DNA of 64,000 bases from Formicarius rufipectus (lineage: Eukaryota; Chordata; Aves; Passeriformes; Formicariidae): positions 336,562-400,561 of the forward strand of contig VXAU01001764.1 in assembly GCA_013399695.1 (NCBI GenBank), given 5' to 3'. Position 1 is the stretch's first letter. Each line of letters starts with the position of its first letter. Both the position numbers and the translations under genes were made by a program. The notes beneath the pieces are model-generated. The model was not told the DNA's origin and searched no databases. It saw only the letters and a list, made by a program, of their open reading frames with translations. Shown here piece by piece: positions 12,501 to 25,345 of the stretch.

Positions 12501-14612
12501 AACAAAGCACTTTGGAGCTAAAAATAAAGAGGGCAGGTGATTGCCTTGCTGGGCTGTCTCCTGGCCTGCCTGCAGTGGTAGCTCTGTCAGCTGCTCAGCG
12601 TGTCCCAGCTCGGACAAGGTGTCCTGTCACCCCATCCCGACCAAACTCCAGGGGTTTCCCTGGCACTTAACATTCCCTTCTCCCCTAACAGCAGACAGGG
12701 CAATGAGGCACAGAGTTCCTGTGGTCGCTCTGGATGTGATTCCAGAGCAGCTGCAGATCCAGCACCCAGTGCTCAACAGCAGCCAAACTGGTTGGCACCA
12801 CCAAGGGAAGGACGGGCAGTGTGACCTGAAGCTGTAACATCTGATAGACAAAACCACACAGACTCAAACTTCTCTCCTTGTGACCAAAAGAAAGTTCTCC
12901 TGCAAGATTCTCATGTGGATCTTAAGCTTCTTTTCTCCTCCAAAACTCACAATCCAAGTTTTCTTGCAGGCAACATCCTCTTCTTTTTTTTCCCGTTTGC
13001 TCAAAACAGCAAAGATATTTTCTCACACATCTTTCCCCTCCCTTCCCCTTCCTCTGGAATGTTTGTGTGTTCTCATCCCAACGACAAACATCCTTCTCTG
13101 ACTGCTTTCTGTTTTGCAAGCCCCTACCCAGCTGCCCTAGAGCCTGACTGTTCCTCCACTCCCAGCTCCCTCCTGTTTTACCCTGGAATATTTGGCAGTG
13201 GGAGCTGCCTGTGCTCAGCCAAACAAACTCACACTTCAATCCAGGTGGGGTGAGAGATTTTTCAAGCTGAGACAGATTTAGCTCAGGCGGCAAATAACTA
13301 CATGGCCATTCATCCACCTGCCAGCGTGGAGCCTCCCCAGGCTCTTGGAAGGAGGAGCAGCCTTGGACAAGGCAGAAAAGGACCCTGAAGGCCAGTGGGG
13401 TGGCAGCAGATTCACCACCCAGAGCAGGTGATAAAGGAGAACTTGGACTGCTGGAGAAACCTGCCCTGACAGGGAGGAAAGGACCTGTGCAGAGGACCTG
13501 ACCGTCTCAGTTGGCATTTATCCACAGAGACCACACCAGTGCAAGTGTGGCCATCCCCCAGGGGGCTCAGGGCAGGGTGGTGGAAGGGCAGGCTGGGGAG
13601 CAGTGGGTTGTCTTCTCCTCAGGGTTTCCTCAGGCTGCTCACCTGCTCTCTGTCCATGGACTTGGAGGTGCCCTTGGGTAGAATTTCAGAGGGAGATGCA
13701 CAATCAGCTCACAGCAGAGGTCAAGCCAGTCAGGTGGCCAAAGCACTCAGGTGTGCACACACATGGAAAGGAGGAATCCAGGGCTGAAGGCCTTGGGTTT
13801 GCCAAAAGTCTGAGCCATGGCTGTGAGGGGCCCATGGAAACAGAGAACCCAGAGCTCCAGGAACTCATCACCTACAGAGCTCCCAAGGCAGAATTACCCC
13901 AGGTGGCTTTTCAGGGTCCCCCAACATGAAGGTTGGGAGCTCCAGAACCTTTAAGCACTACATGTTCATGTTCATAGGACCAGGACAAAGGGGAACAGGG
14001 AAGTAATTGTTCCTGTAGTGCATCACCCTGTGGCACGGCCCCAGCCCTTCAGCCAGGCACTCTGAAGCATTAAAAATGAAGACAACTCTCACTGCAATCA
14101 AACTGGAGCCAGTTCAGGAACTGGCAGCATATTCTTTTTTTTTTTTCATTTATTTTTTTTATGTAAAGATAATAAACTGTGACTAACAGGATGATTTTGA
14201 ACTCAAAGCCTTCCTGCTGTGACAAGTGCTCCAAGGACTCCAAATAGGATTATGTCCTTAGATAGCACCCAGTGCCCATGAACTGCTGTCAAAGCCACAG
14301 GGTAAGAGCTCAGGGCTGTTTCTTGAAGCTTCTTGCTTGGGCACCCCCAGTCTCCTGTGAAGGTGGAGATCTCAGGGAAACTTCTCCATCAGCCTGGAAT
14401 TCCCGGGAGAAAAGGCAGCTCTGGAGCTGCATCCATGCAGCTGCATCCAGCTGCATCCAGTCTCAAGGGGCAAGAGAGGAAACCCTACAAGCACTGTCAG
14501 CACCCCAGCCCAGGCTGTGCTCAGTGTGCAGGATGTCCTGGACCATGGCTCAGACCACAGCAGAAGGTCAGGCTGATCCACCTCCACTGATCCACCTCTG
14601 TTCTGTCCACAG

Positions 14613-14684
14613 GCACCTGCACAACAACCGGATCCAAAGCCTGGGAGCCAACGGCTTTGAGGGGCTGCACAGCCTGGAGACCCT
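14613..14684 (+). CDS. LGR6: LGR6 exon 6: one LRR
   Basis: A 72-nt exon encoding one LRR: HLHNNRIQSLGANGFEG, then LHSLETL. The acceptor is TTCTGTCCACAG and the donor CT|GTGAGT. The first G completes the Leu codon begun by CT of exon 5, and the exon ends after CT of another Leu. The LxLHNNRI core and the FEGL turn are those of LGR6. Loss of this exon would keep the frame. Confidence 0.96.
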
Positions 14685-15304
14685 GTGAGTCACCTGCTTT
14701 GTCCTCTGTCCTAAAGAGCTGGGCTGTGTCCATGCCCCCCAGCACAGCCTGCAGGAAAGGGGGGTCAGCCCCACTGCCTGGTCACCCCACTGGGTAGCAG
14801 GGGGTTGTCCCACTTGGTGACCCCACTGCTCACCAAGCCCCGAGGGCAGCAGCAAGGCTGGCTCCGGGCACCAGCAGATGCCCAGGGCACAGTGCCCACT
14901 GGGGAGGGAGAGACTGGGCTTCCTCCCTGCAGGCTCTGGTGCCCAGAGGGGGCAGAGTGGCTGGGAGGGGGCTCTGAGGTCCTGGACACGGGTCCAGTCC
15001 AGGTGCGATGCCAAGAGCTTGCACACGTGTCCTGCTCGAGGAGTGTGGCCCCTTCCTCAACACACGCGCGTGGTCCCGAAGCCTCCTCAACACCTGAGCA
15101 CCAAAACAAGGAGCTGGCTTGAGTCAGGGGCCAGTGAAGTCCTCAGGGATCTGTAGGATATCTCTGTTTGAGGTGGTCTCCTGTCCCCTGGCATCATCTA
15201 TAGCCAGCTGACTTCCTCTTGCACCGTGAGCTTGGCATGGCTGGGTAGCAATCTGCCAGGGATGATGGGAAGCAGGGATGGAGTCCCCTCCAGGACACAT
15301 CTTC

Positions 15305-15556
15305 AGGAAGGTGCATTGACATTGGATCTGAGGCAGAAATTCTTTCCTCAGAGGGTGGTGAGCCCTGGTGGCTGCCCAGAGAGAAGCTGTGGCTGCCCAG
15401 AGAGAAGCTGTGGCTGCCCCATCCCTGTTCAAGGCCAGGTTGGATGGGGTTTGGAGCACCCTGGGCTAGTGGCAGGTGTCCCCACGGCAGCAGGGTGGAA
15501 TGGGATGATCTTTAAGGTCCCTTCCAAGCAAAACTATTCCATGATTCTGTGACTAG
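15305..15556 (+). mobile_element. CR1 LINE 3' end, sense strand
   Basis: It shows the CR1 sense 3' region: GAGGCAGAAATTCTTTCCTC, GGTGAGCCCTGG, CCCCATCCCTGTTCAAGGCC, then GATGATCTTTAAGGTCCC and the terminal CTATTCCATGATTCTGTGA. Inside it a 21-bp unit (GGCTGCCCAGAGAGAAGCTGT) is tandemly duplicated. Confidence 0.88.
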
Positions 15557-18500
15557 AAGCAGGCAGCTGACCCTGAGCTTCTCAAATCTGACAGCCTGGC
15601 CACAGTGCCAGCTGCATGGATGGCCAGGGCCTCGTGTGCTGTGCTCTTGGCCCAGGAGGAAACACAAACAAGCAAGCAAATAAATCGAGGCTCTGAAAGG
15701 CTGGAAGAGGTGCCTGATGCCTTCAATTGTGCAGAAACATGTCCCTTCCTGCAGGCTTGGGGTCAGAGTCGGGCCCTCTGCGCTTGCCAGGGACAGCCAG
15801 GGGGTCTGCTCCGTGGCAAAAGGAGGTGCTGCTTCCCAGCATTCAAGTGCCACTCAAGGAGACAAGGTCCCTTTGTGCCCAGCGTGGTGCCAACAGCAGC
15901 TCTGGGGCGAGAGTGGCAGCAGCAGGCAAGCCCTTGGTCCCCAGACACGCTCCTCAGGGCAGGACCACGACGGGCATTGTCTCCTCCTTTCAGCCTGGCA
16001 GATCCTGAGGCCACCCAGAAGGGCTCAGCTGTGGAGAGACTGGCCTGTGCCAGGGCTGGGAGGCTGATGGATGGTCTCCTCTGGTGCCCCACGGGTCCCC
16101 CATGGCTGTGCCAGCTTGGCTCTTCCCCCAGTCGTTTCTGGCACTCAGGCAGCACAAAGGCAGGAGAGCTGCAGGAGGAAGCAGAGGCCTCTCTGGTGGA
16201 AGAAACCCTTGTTTGGAGCTCCAGCAGTGGCACCACAGCCTCCAGCAGGGCACCCTGGTTAAAGCTCTCCTGCTGCTCAGCCCAGGCAGGATGTGGCTGC
16301 ACAGGAGACTCTGGCCCCTTATTTGCCACGGGAAAGACTAAAGGATTCCATTGCCCTGGGAGATACTTCTGTTTCCACAGACATCTGTGCTGAGAGCTCA
16401 TTTTCCCTCTCCTCCCCTCTGCTCCCCCTCCTGCCCTGTCTTTGCCCCTCGCTGCCCACCCCAGGTGCCACCCAGCACTCGGGGCCGTCAGCGTGTCCTG
16501 CTCTGGCTCCCTGCAGGGACAGAGCTGTGGGGACAGGGCTCTCTGGAGGGCTCTGGCAGGGCAAGGAACATCTGTCCCCCCAAGGGTTGCCCCCCTGGGG
16601 CAGAGCTTGGCCGTGCCCAGGCTCCCAGGGGTGTGTTTGTGTGTGAGTCTCCCCACGGCCCCATCCTGCACAACCACCTGAAGCTGCGAGGGTGGTGCTG
16701 TGGGTGAGACCTCCAGACCCACTACACTCTCCCCACCTCCTTTCTCTCTGAAGGAGTGTCCTCCAGGGGAACCTTCCTTCTGCTTCTCCTGGCCTGAGCA
16801 TTCCATTCTCACCTCCATCCCAGCCAGCACCCCAAGTCACTGATGGTTGGGAACTGCAGGTTCCTCTAGTGGAGCCACACTAATGCTTAGCCCTCCCCTG
16901 CCTGCTGACCAAAGCTGGACCAGCTTTGGGGCAAAAACCCATCGAGTTTTGATTGCACCATCCCAGCCAAGCTGCCAGACCTGCACCCACCTCCCACCTC
17001 CCAGCTCCTGTGCATGTGGAGACGACTGCAGCCTCCACACACATCCCTGAGCTCAAGTTGTGATTACATTCTGTTGACAGCACTTAGCACATTTTCTTGG
17101 CTTGTGGAGCCCAAACTGTGCTCTCAGATACCCCGTGGGCGTTACCTCCTGGAAGACAGCAGGATGGTAAGGGCTGGTGAAGACAGAAATTTCTCCAGGC
17201 TTCCTAAAACGAGGATTTGTGGCCAGATGCTGATTATAAGCCAGGCACAACCGTTGAAGAACTGCAGAAGTTGAGAGGGAAAATGTTGTTTCGGGTTTTT
17301 CAGAAGAGCCTGGGAAGTTTTAGGTGCAGAAACCCCTGTTCCCCTAAGGGAAGTATTTCTTCTCATATTCAGCTAGACAGGAAAACATCTATTTTTATCA
17401 ATGCAGCCAAAACTCTAAAAGAAGCATCAACCAAAACTTTGAGAGTAGCAGCAGCCAAAACTTTGAGAGAGGCAGCAGCCACTGCTCAGTGAAGGTCTCA
17501 GGACTCTGTAAGCTGCATGAGTAGAACCACACTGGACTCCTACCACAGGATTTCTGCCAGAGCAGATGCCAGTGGAACATCTCCTGTTCCTCGAGAGGAC
17601 TCGGCCCTGTTGTTTCAGGAGGGCAGCACATGGAGAAAGGGGTGAAACCAGATGAATGAGCTCCCATTTCCTCACACTGTGCACTGCCCTGCAGCTCCTG
17701 TGCACGAGTCAGCTCCGCCAAGCTCACAGCAGGAGCAGCTCTGTGTTCTGCACCCCGACGGGGGGGGCAGGCAGAGGTGCAACACCCACCGGGTCTCCAC
17801 CAGTCAAAAGAAGCCCCCAAAAAATCTCTGTCAGGGCAAGACCTGGCTGTTGGCAGCACCCACCCAGCCCCCTCTCCCTGGGAAGGAAAGCTGGCAGGTA
17901 GACTGGAAGGAAGTCAGAGTCGCCCTGGACAGATTCCCAAAAGGGTTTCGAAACAGCCTTGAAACCCAGGGAGATTCTCTCACCAGTTCCCACCAGCCTG
18001 AGAGGTGACACAGAGGCTGAGCCATGAAATGAGCCATTGTTAGCTGGGGGGAGTGGGGGGAGCCTGGCATTTCTCAGCCCTTTCCCAGCACCCCTGAGCA
18101 AATCAGAGTGCAAATGTCCTGATGTGCCACGTTCCTTCTGCAGCCCCTCTGGGTGGTGGGCTCCATCCTTTCCACAAGGGGTGAGGTCAGGGGATGCCCA
18201 CGGGGGATGGGCACTGCCTGGGGAGTGAGCAGGGCCAGCTGGGCACAGAGGTGGGTTCAACACCAAAGGAAGGGCAACCAGAACCTATTGGCAAGCCCTG
18301 TGGTGGCCAAGGTGAGTGTGGGGACCGCAGCAGGGTGGGGGAATCCCAAGAGGGTGAGGAGTGGGGAGGTGAAATGGAAGAGTTGTGAGAAGCAGGAGAG
18401 AAAGGGGGTCAAAAGCTGAGACTCCACACACACTGCTCTTCACATCACTTCCCTGGCCCTGCTTTGCCTTGGTGTATTGTCCTTCAGGCTCCTTCACCCT

Positions 18501-18865
18501 TCTGCCCTCTGGAGCAAAAGATCTTAACTTCTCCATTTCCTCTTTATTTTAGACTTAATTTCTCAGTCTTTAACAATGCAGGGAGAAGGGCAGCGAGATC
18601 AGACACCTCCCAGTGGAAGGTGTCCCTGCACATGGGGAGGGCTTGAAATGAGATGTTGAGGACTCTTCAAAGCCAACCCGTGGCACTGATGGAACTTGTT
18701 GTGTGTCACAAGCCTGGAGAGCAGGAATGCTTGTGGAAAAGCTGCTGGACAGAGCAGTCAGGGAGCATCACTGCAGTGGCAGAGGGTGGTTCTTGGAAAC
18801 CCTGGGCTGGGGACACAGTGCTGGGGAGGACATTGAGGGTGTCTTCAGAGGAACAACAAGGGGAA

Positions 18866-18929
18866 ATTGTTATCCAAATTGTTATCCAAATTGTTATCCA
18901 AATTGTTTGTTATCCAAATTGTTATCCAA
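18866..18929 (+). repeat. 12-bp tandem array
   Basis: Five units of ATTGTTATCCAA follow each other, one of them with a 4-base insertion (ATTGTTTGTTATCCAA). Confidence 0.9.
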
Positions 18930-21900
18930 AGGCCTGGGTGGTGCTGATGGAGGAGCCACGTTCTCCACTGCTGTGTGAGGAAAGTGCTTCTCATGGGGAG
19001 GAGTCCTGAGGCATGAAGGAATTCCCACAGTGGGCTGGTCTCGTGGCAGATTTCCTCCTTATCACCTTCACCTGGAAAGCTGAGCAGTGTCCTGAAGTCC
19101 CTGAACTTTGCAGTCAGTCTGACCACGATGTGAAGGCTGAGGAGCAGCTGCCTCGTGCCTTGCAGTGCTCGACTTTGCCCCCGTTGGGTGGATTGTGGCA
19201 GCACTGAATTTGTCCTCCTGCAGCCCCAAAACAGGAATGTTTCCTGGATCGGGGCTGGAGGGGTCGGGGAGGGCAAGAGGTCCCTCCACACCACCAAGTT
19301 CCAACTCACTGCTCAGTGCAGGGTGAAGGGGTGGAAGGTGACCTGAAACTATGCAGAGAAATCCATATTTAGGTGTGTGAGTGAGTGTGTGTCCAGTCAC
19401 AGAAGCTGAATTTTAGAGCTGGCTCCCAAAGCCCAGCATGCCCAAACCACCATTGAGCATTCCCACCTTGCCAGGGAGCCCTGAGCCCCCAGGGCAGGGC
19501 AGAGCAGACCCCAGCCAGCCAGCAGGGAGAGCAGCCGAAGGCAGGGAGAGTTTCCTCCTGGATCTTCCCACACCTTCTGCCCAAACAGTGGTGGAGGTGA
19601 CTTACTGGAAATGCCCCTGGGGTGGGATCTCTGCTTTAAGAAGAGAAGGAAGCCTTTGTCCCCCCATCAGGACTGTGTTGTCCAAGCAGGGAGAGGTCTG
19701 GTGGCTCTCAGGGCCATGCACACGTGGTGAGGAAGCCTCTTGAGGCCACTCCTGGGGGCTCTGATGCCAGGCAGGTGGGCACCAGCCGTGGCTCTGGGGG
19801 TCAGGCAGTGCTGAGCAGCACCCTGGTGTGGGCACATGCACGTCCCAAAAGCCACCCCACATCCCCCAGCACCTGCTCAGGGTGGGATTTGGAGCTGCTG
19901 AGGCAAAGGGAACAATGCAAGAGTCGTGGCTCTGCCAGGAGTCCTGTCCATGGACAGGGCTGGGTCCCACAGAGCTGAACCAACAGGACACAGCCAAGCC
20001 CCTGGTGTTGGCAGGGAGCAAAACCACATCCCAGCATCGCTGTGCCACCCCAGCAGGGCCAGGGTGGCTCCCAGGGCACAGCCAGGGCTGGGAAACGAGC
20101 CCTGCTCCCCAGGGCTGGCTCAAAGTGCTGAGGGGATCTGGGCTACAGCCAAAATAGCAATGCCCTGCTCCAGAAGTGCTGCTCCTCTGATTATCTGGGC
20201 ATCTCCAGCCCAGCTCTGACGAGGATGTGATGGGGAGCCAGTTCAGAGAGGCCCTGCAGCCCTTGCCCATCCCCTCCACCTGAGATGACCCTGTTGTTCC
20301 CTATCTCTGTGCCTTCTCCCTCCCCAGCCACGTCCCTGCCAGCTCCTCCCATCAGAGGGAGATAAATCACTTGGAAAAAAGCAAATCTCCATTCATTTAA
20401 AACCATTTTAATTTACTTTTATAAAATAGTGCTAATAAATTAAAAACGTCTCTCAGAAGGGCTGAATTCAAAAGCCTCTGGCTCCAGGCACTTTATCTGC
20501 CTAACCTTGCCTCACAGGAAATGCCCTTACCACAGTACCCACCCCATTACCCGGGTAATTAGTCAAGTCTGTAAATGCAGAGCAGGGCTGGAACCTACCA
20601 ACTCCTCCAGAGAGCTGGATTGTCTGTGGGAGAGAAAATGGGGGGGAAAAAAGAGAGAAAATTAATATAAAATGCACCTCAGGCAATGGAGGCAGGAAGG
20701 AGGAAATGGGAAATATCTCCAGCACAGCTCATAAAAGGGTTGTTTAACCCTTTTTGGGCCAGGCAGGCTTTGTTGTTCTCCTGGAAAACCATCTGCTAAG
20801 TGCTGCCTTACTCCTCCAGTGGATTTCTTTTCATCAGCATGTTTAATTTGAAACTTTTTGGGCAGCCTCTGTGCAGTTCCCAAAGCAGCTGATGCTTCGG
20901 AGCCCTGGAGGATTCCCTGTTTGGAGCTGCTCTGCCACTCCCTCAGCATCCTGATTGATGCTCCAGCCTTGCAGTGTCAGGGTGGGCTCCAGGCAGCTCA
21001 TCCCACCCCAGCCTGCCCTGCCAGAGCATGGGGGGACTTCTGGACAGGCTTGGGGACCCAGACTGAGGGGAAGGGGCTTTTTAGAAAGAGGGGCCACAGC
21101 TGAGGGTCCTGGTTGCTTTTGGTGCTCCAAGAACAGAGATATAAAGTTCATTGCTCTGACCACTGTGTGAGTGGAAAGTGACTCTCCCAAGATGAGAGTC
21201 GCCTATCAAAGTGAATTGGCAGATGCAGAAGGTGCTGCCTGGGAGCACAGGGACCAGACACGACCCTCCTGCAGCTCCCCTGGTCCTCTCCCAACGTGCT
21301 GCAGCTTCTTCCCCAAGAGCAGAAGCCTGGACTGCCAGAAATGTGTGCTCCCTGGGGCACCTCAGCTCTGAACCACTCAGCTCCCTTCCAACCCAGCTGA
21401 TATTTTGCTCTGTTATAAAGAAAACAGAAAGTGAAAGCAGCTCAGGAGAGCAGGTGGCTCTGGAGCCTCTGCACTTTTCCATGGATTGTGGCTCCCCTGA
21501 GAGGCTCATCAACTTGGCAGGCCCCTTCCTGGTGTCCTTCTGCCCAGCAAACCCTCCTGCCCTCCTCCTGCCCCCTGCCAGCTCCAGCCCATGCCCTGGG
21601 TGTTGGCACCTGGCTAAAGCTGCCTGGCTGGTGCTGGGCAAGAGGTCAAACTACACGGGCACAACAGCCCCCCTTGGGCTTCCAGCCTGCCAATTAAATC
21701 ATTCCCAGTGCTTGCCTTGGCCACAGGAACCAGCAGGATGAGCAGTGGTGGTGATTACATTTATTGGCATCTTGATGAGATGCCAGGCCGGGTCAGGTGG
21801 AAATGCAGGTCCTCGGGAGAGGCTGCACCGAGTCCCCCCCAGGCACCGTGGTAACATCTCCAGCTCCACCAGGACTGGAACAGTCAGCAAATGTCCCATC

Positions 21901-22390
21901 TCCAGCTTCTAATCTCACTGCATCTTCAGGTTTATTAGCTGCAAATTTGTGGTGTTTTGTGGCTTATGGAAGAATTTATAGTACTATATAATTTTCTTTT
22001 TTTTTTGGCTTCCTGTGTGGAACCACTAATAGTCCCTAACAGGCAGCAAATTGACCTGAGACTCTTTCCCCTCCCTCTCTCCATCTGGCCCCACTGAGGA
22101 TATTCATAGTTGCAGGCTGTATGTTGTCAGCTTCACATCACCCTGGCATTTAAAGCCCAAAATAACTGCACCTTTGATGTCAATTTGCTTTTATTTCTAA
22201 ATAAACAACGGCATTGGTTATGACCTTCCAAATATGAAGGTTTAGGCTCCCTCCAGCAACAACAAAAATGGAAAGGCAGCAAGTTCACTGTGTCTTGGGG
22301 AGGTTGGGTGACCTCTCAGGGGCTTTCAGGGCAACCAGGAGAAGAGACAAGGCTCGTCTTGTGATCCCACTGTCGTGGGCAGCAGCCACA

Positions 22391-22680
22391 GCTGGGGCAG
22401 CACCCAGAGAAGGGGCAGCACCCAGAGAAGGGGCAGCACCCAGAGAAGGGGGAGCATCAAGAGAAGGGGCAGCACCCAGAGAAGGGGCAGCACCCAGAGA
22501 AGGGGCAGCACGAGAGAAAGGGCAGCACCCAGAGAAGGGGCAGCACCCAGAGCTGGGGCAGCACCCAAAGCAGGGGCAGCACCCAGAGAAGGGGCAGCAC
22601 CCAGAGAAGGGGCAGCACGAGAGAAAGGGCAGCACCCAGAGAAGGGGCAGCACCCAGGACTGAGGCAGCACCCAGGGAAG
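22391..22680 (+). repeat. 18-bp minisatellite
   Basis: About 16 copies of a unit close to GGGGCAGCACCCAGAGAA, with variants such as CACGAGAGAAA and CCAGAGCT. Because 18 is a multiple of 3, it leaves periodic open frames on both strands (AAPREG-like on +, LGAAPS-like on -). These are composition effects, not evidence of a gene. Confidence 0.92.
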
Positions 22681-23815
22681 GAAAGGATTTGGGAACAATG
22701 GCCAGGTCACCACCACGCTCAGTGCTGGAGATGTGGTTGCCACTGGTGTCAAACAGCAAAATCACCCCCAACCACAACCCTGGCCCCTTCCCATCTCCCC
22801 TGACCCTGTGCTGGGACAGAAGCTCGGGAGACCCACCAGTGGGCACACAGGCTGGGCCACATTCCCCGTGGGAGAGGAGGCAGAGAAGCTGTGCCCAGGA
22901 GGGAGGGAGCTCAGCTGGGACCTGTGGAAAGCCCCGAGGGTCGAATTTCACCAGAAGGGCAGAGCCCTCCCCACGGACAGGGACACCACGGTGCAGGTCG
23001 GGTGCTGCTTCTGGGCCATTCTTGGACCAGAACCCGACTGGGAAAGAAGGAGAAGGGAGAGGGGAGCCACTTTGTGACCCGCTGTGGACTTTGGGAAGGG
23101 ATGACACCAGAGAACCAGCTCAGGTCCTGGTTTTCTTCCAGCCTCCCAACCAGCCGAGCCCCCACGGAACCGGCGGCGCTGGAGGCTCGTCCGGGAGGTG
23201 CGAGCATCACACCACGCAGGGCAGGAGGCTGCCAGCACCCCTTGGGGAGCTTCTTCTCCTCCAGGAGGGAGCCTCACCTCACCTCCCCGGCAGCCAGGAG
23301 ACCCTGGCAGGAGCGGGCACGGGCACATTGTCTCTGTCTGAAGCACCACGGCCACACCTGGCTGCGTTTCCACTTCCCAAGCAGGCTGGTGTCTGCCAGC
23401 ACTCCCTGATGGGCTTCCACCCAGCAGGAGCTGCTGAGCACAGGGAATGCTCTTTGTGGCTGTCGAGGGCAGAGGGGAGGGAGGCCCAGGACGCTGCCAG
23501 GGCTGGGGAGGGTGTGTGTTCAGCTCAGGAGGAGCCGCTCCTGTACGGACTCGCACACATGAAGGGTGCAAACAGAACCTGCTGCTGCTGAGAGACCTGC
23601 CTGCCTGGAACAGACACGGGCTGCAGAGGAAATGAGTTTTTAGAGAAAGACAGGAGCAAATGTTACAACACTGGGGATTATTGCTTGTGAATAATTCTGG
23701 TTGCAGATCTGAGGTCCCTGGTTCTGTCAGTGAGCCAAAGCTCCCCTCTGCTGGGCAGCCTTTCCATCTGCCTGCAGTTCACAGGCACTTCGGGTGTCAC
23801 CAGGGAGAAGCTCAG

Positions 23816-23880
23816 CCTTGTGCCAGCACCCAGAGCCTCCTGCCAGCACCCAGAGCCTCCTGCCAGCACCCAGAGCCTCC
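23816..23880 (+). repeat. 20-bp tandem repeat, three copies
   Basis: Three successive copies of TGCCAGCACCCAGAGCCTCC. The core CAGCACCCAGAG is shared with the 18-bp minisatellite at 22391-22680. Confidence 0.9.
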
Positions 23881-25219
23881 TGCAGCTGCAGTGACACAGG
23901 GCACAGTGGGCAGTGTCCCCTGGGGATGGGGCTCACAGTGCTTCTCTTCCATCATGCAGGCTCATCCCAGCCCATCTGTGGTGCAAGGGAGGGTGGTGCA
24001 GGCAGACACCCAGCCTGGAATGACATCTGCAGATTCCTGCTCCCCGTGGAACCTCCCTGGAACTTCAGGGAGTCACTGCAGGATGAGGCTTTTAAAGGTG
24101 CAGAGATTTGGGACTGTCAGTCAGCTTTGGCTGCCGATGCCTCTGATGTCACCCAGAGATCTGGAGGTGAATCAGCTTTGACTGAGGCTTTGAAAATGCT
24201 CAGTAGTGCCCTGGTTGCACTTCTCGTGGCTTGTTCCCTTTGGAAATGCACTCCTGTCCCTCCCTGAGCTGCAGAGAGGGGATGTGCCTCATTGACAGCT
24301 CTGCCCCAGGTCTCCAGCCCTGTGCAGTGGGATGGGACCTGGCAGGGACCATCCACACATAGTGGCCAAGAGCATCCCACCACGCAAAGAGTGAGGCTGG
24401 GAGCACTCATGTGTTGGGATAGTTATTCTAAAACAGACCAATTTGGGATCAAGCAGAGAAGACTGAAGAAAATCAGTGATCTGCTTGGACCCAGATGAGA
24501 ACTGAGTGTGTCAGGGTGAGCTCAGGGAGAGACAGAGCTCTCAGACCTAATAGATGTGAGGGGACACATCACTCCTGTTCCACTCCTGGCTCCTGGGGAC
24601 AGGCAGCAGCTTCAGGTGCACTGGGACCCCACCACCACGTTGCAGAGGGACCACAGTGGGCAGGCAGAGCTCCTGGTCTCCTCACAAGCCCCGTGCTCTT
24701 TCCCTGCTGGTTGCCAGCACTGCCAATGTGAACCCTGTCCAGGTCCTACAGGAGCAGGATTCATCTGCCCCAATCCATACCTGTAGCACCAGGAGCCTCT
24801 GTGACTGGAGGAGGGAAAACTGCCCTCAGTGTCTGGGGACAAACCCTGCCAGCTCAGCACCCACCACATGCCCTGGGCTTCACAGGGAGTGCAGCAACAA
24901 GACACCCAAGACAGCCTCATTCCATCCTCTTCTCCTGGTTTTGTGCCCTATCCTGTAATCCCCTGATAAGTGTTCCCTAAACATAAGTCATACAAGCCAG
25001 GAGTCCTGGAAGAACCAATTTGGAGAGTCTCTTTGGGTTGATTTCCTGGGTAAACACCTTCAAGGCAGAGTTGAGGTGGTGCCAGAGTCAACCTCAAGCA
25101 GGGGCTCTGGTGGTAAGGGATGTGAGGTGGGAGGGGGCCAAGAGAGATCCTACTGAGAGGACCATGGCCAGGCCCAGAGGATAAGAACTGCAGGGGAATT
25201 GGGCAGCAGCTCAGTCACT

Positions 25220-25345
25220 GCTGTGTAAATGCTCAGTTATTTCTGTTCCATAAACCACAATCCAGGTTACGTGGTAATTACTTTGAGGTTCATTAAGTGT
25301 AATTATGCAGTAATCTCCAGGAGCCAGTAATTACCCTCATGAGCC
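25220..25345. promoter_or_regulatory. AT-rich intronic island with TAATTA cores (candidate enhancer)
   Basis: Within GC-rich intron 6 this stretch has GGTAATTAC, GTGTAATTATG and AGTAATTACC within about 60 bp, plus AACCACAA (a RUNX-like core). TAATTA is the homeodomain core site. There is no repeat signature. Regulatory function is inference only. Confidence 0.3.

Larger units (their letters stand above)
4620..14612 (+). other. LGR6: LGR6 intron 5
   Basis: A 9,993-bp intron, GTAAGT to ACAG. It contains an LTR-like element near 4697-5243, a 114-bp tandem repeat (about 5225-5545), a 675-bp solo LTR (6038-6712), a short 20-bp duplication near 8232-8276, and a minus-strand CR1 3' fragment (9300-9565). 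The rest (6713-9299 and 9566-14612) shows only scattered short open frames without recognisable domains, plus A/T runs. Confidence 0.85.

Noticed and set aside
15763..16830. 355-codon minus-strand open frame, and a 262-codon + frame at 15605-16393
   Set aside because: No recognisable domain. Proline, glycine and serine-rich composition follows GC content, and both overlap in antisense inside intron 6.
22268..22803. Repeat-protein-like frames at the 18-bp minisatellite
   Set aside because: An 18-bp period keeps frames open on both strands. No other coding sign.
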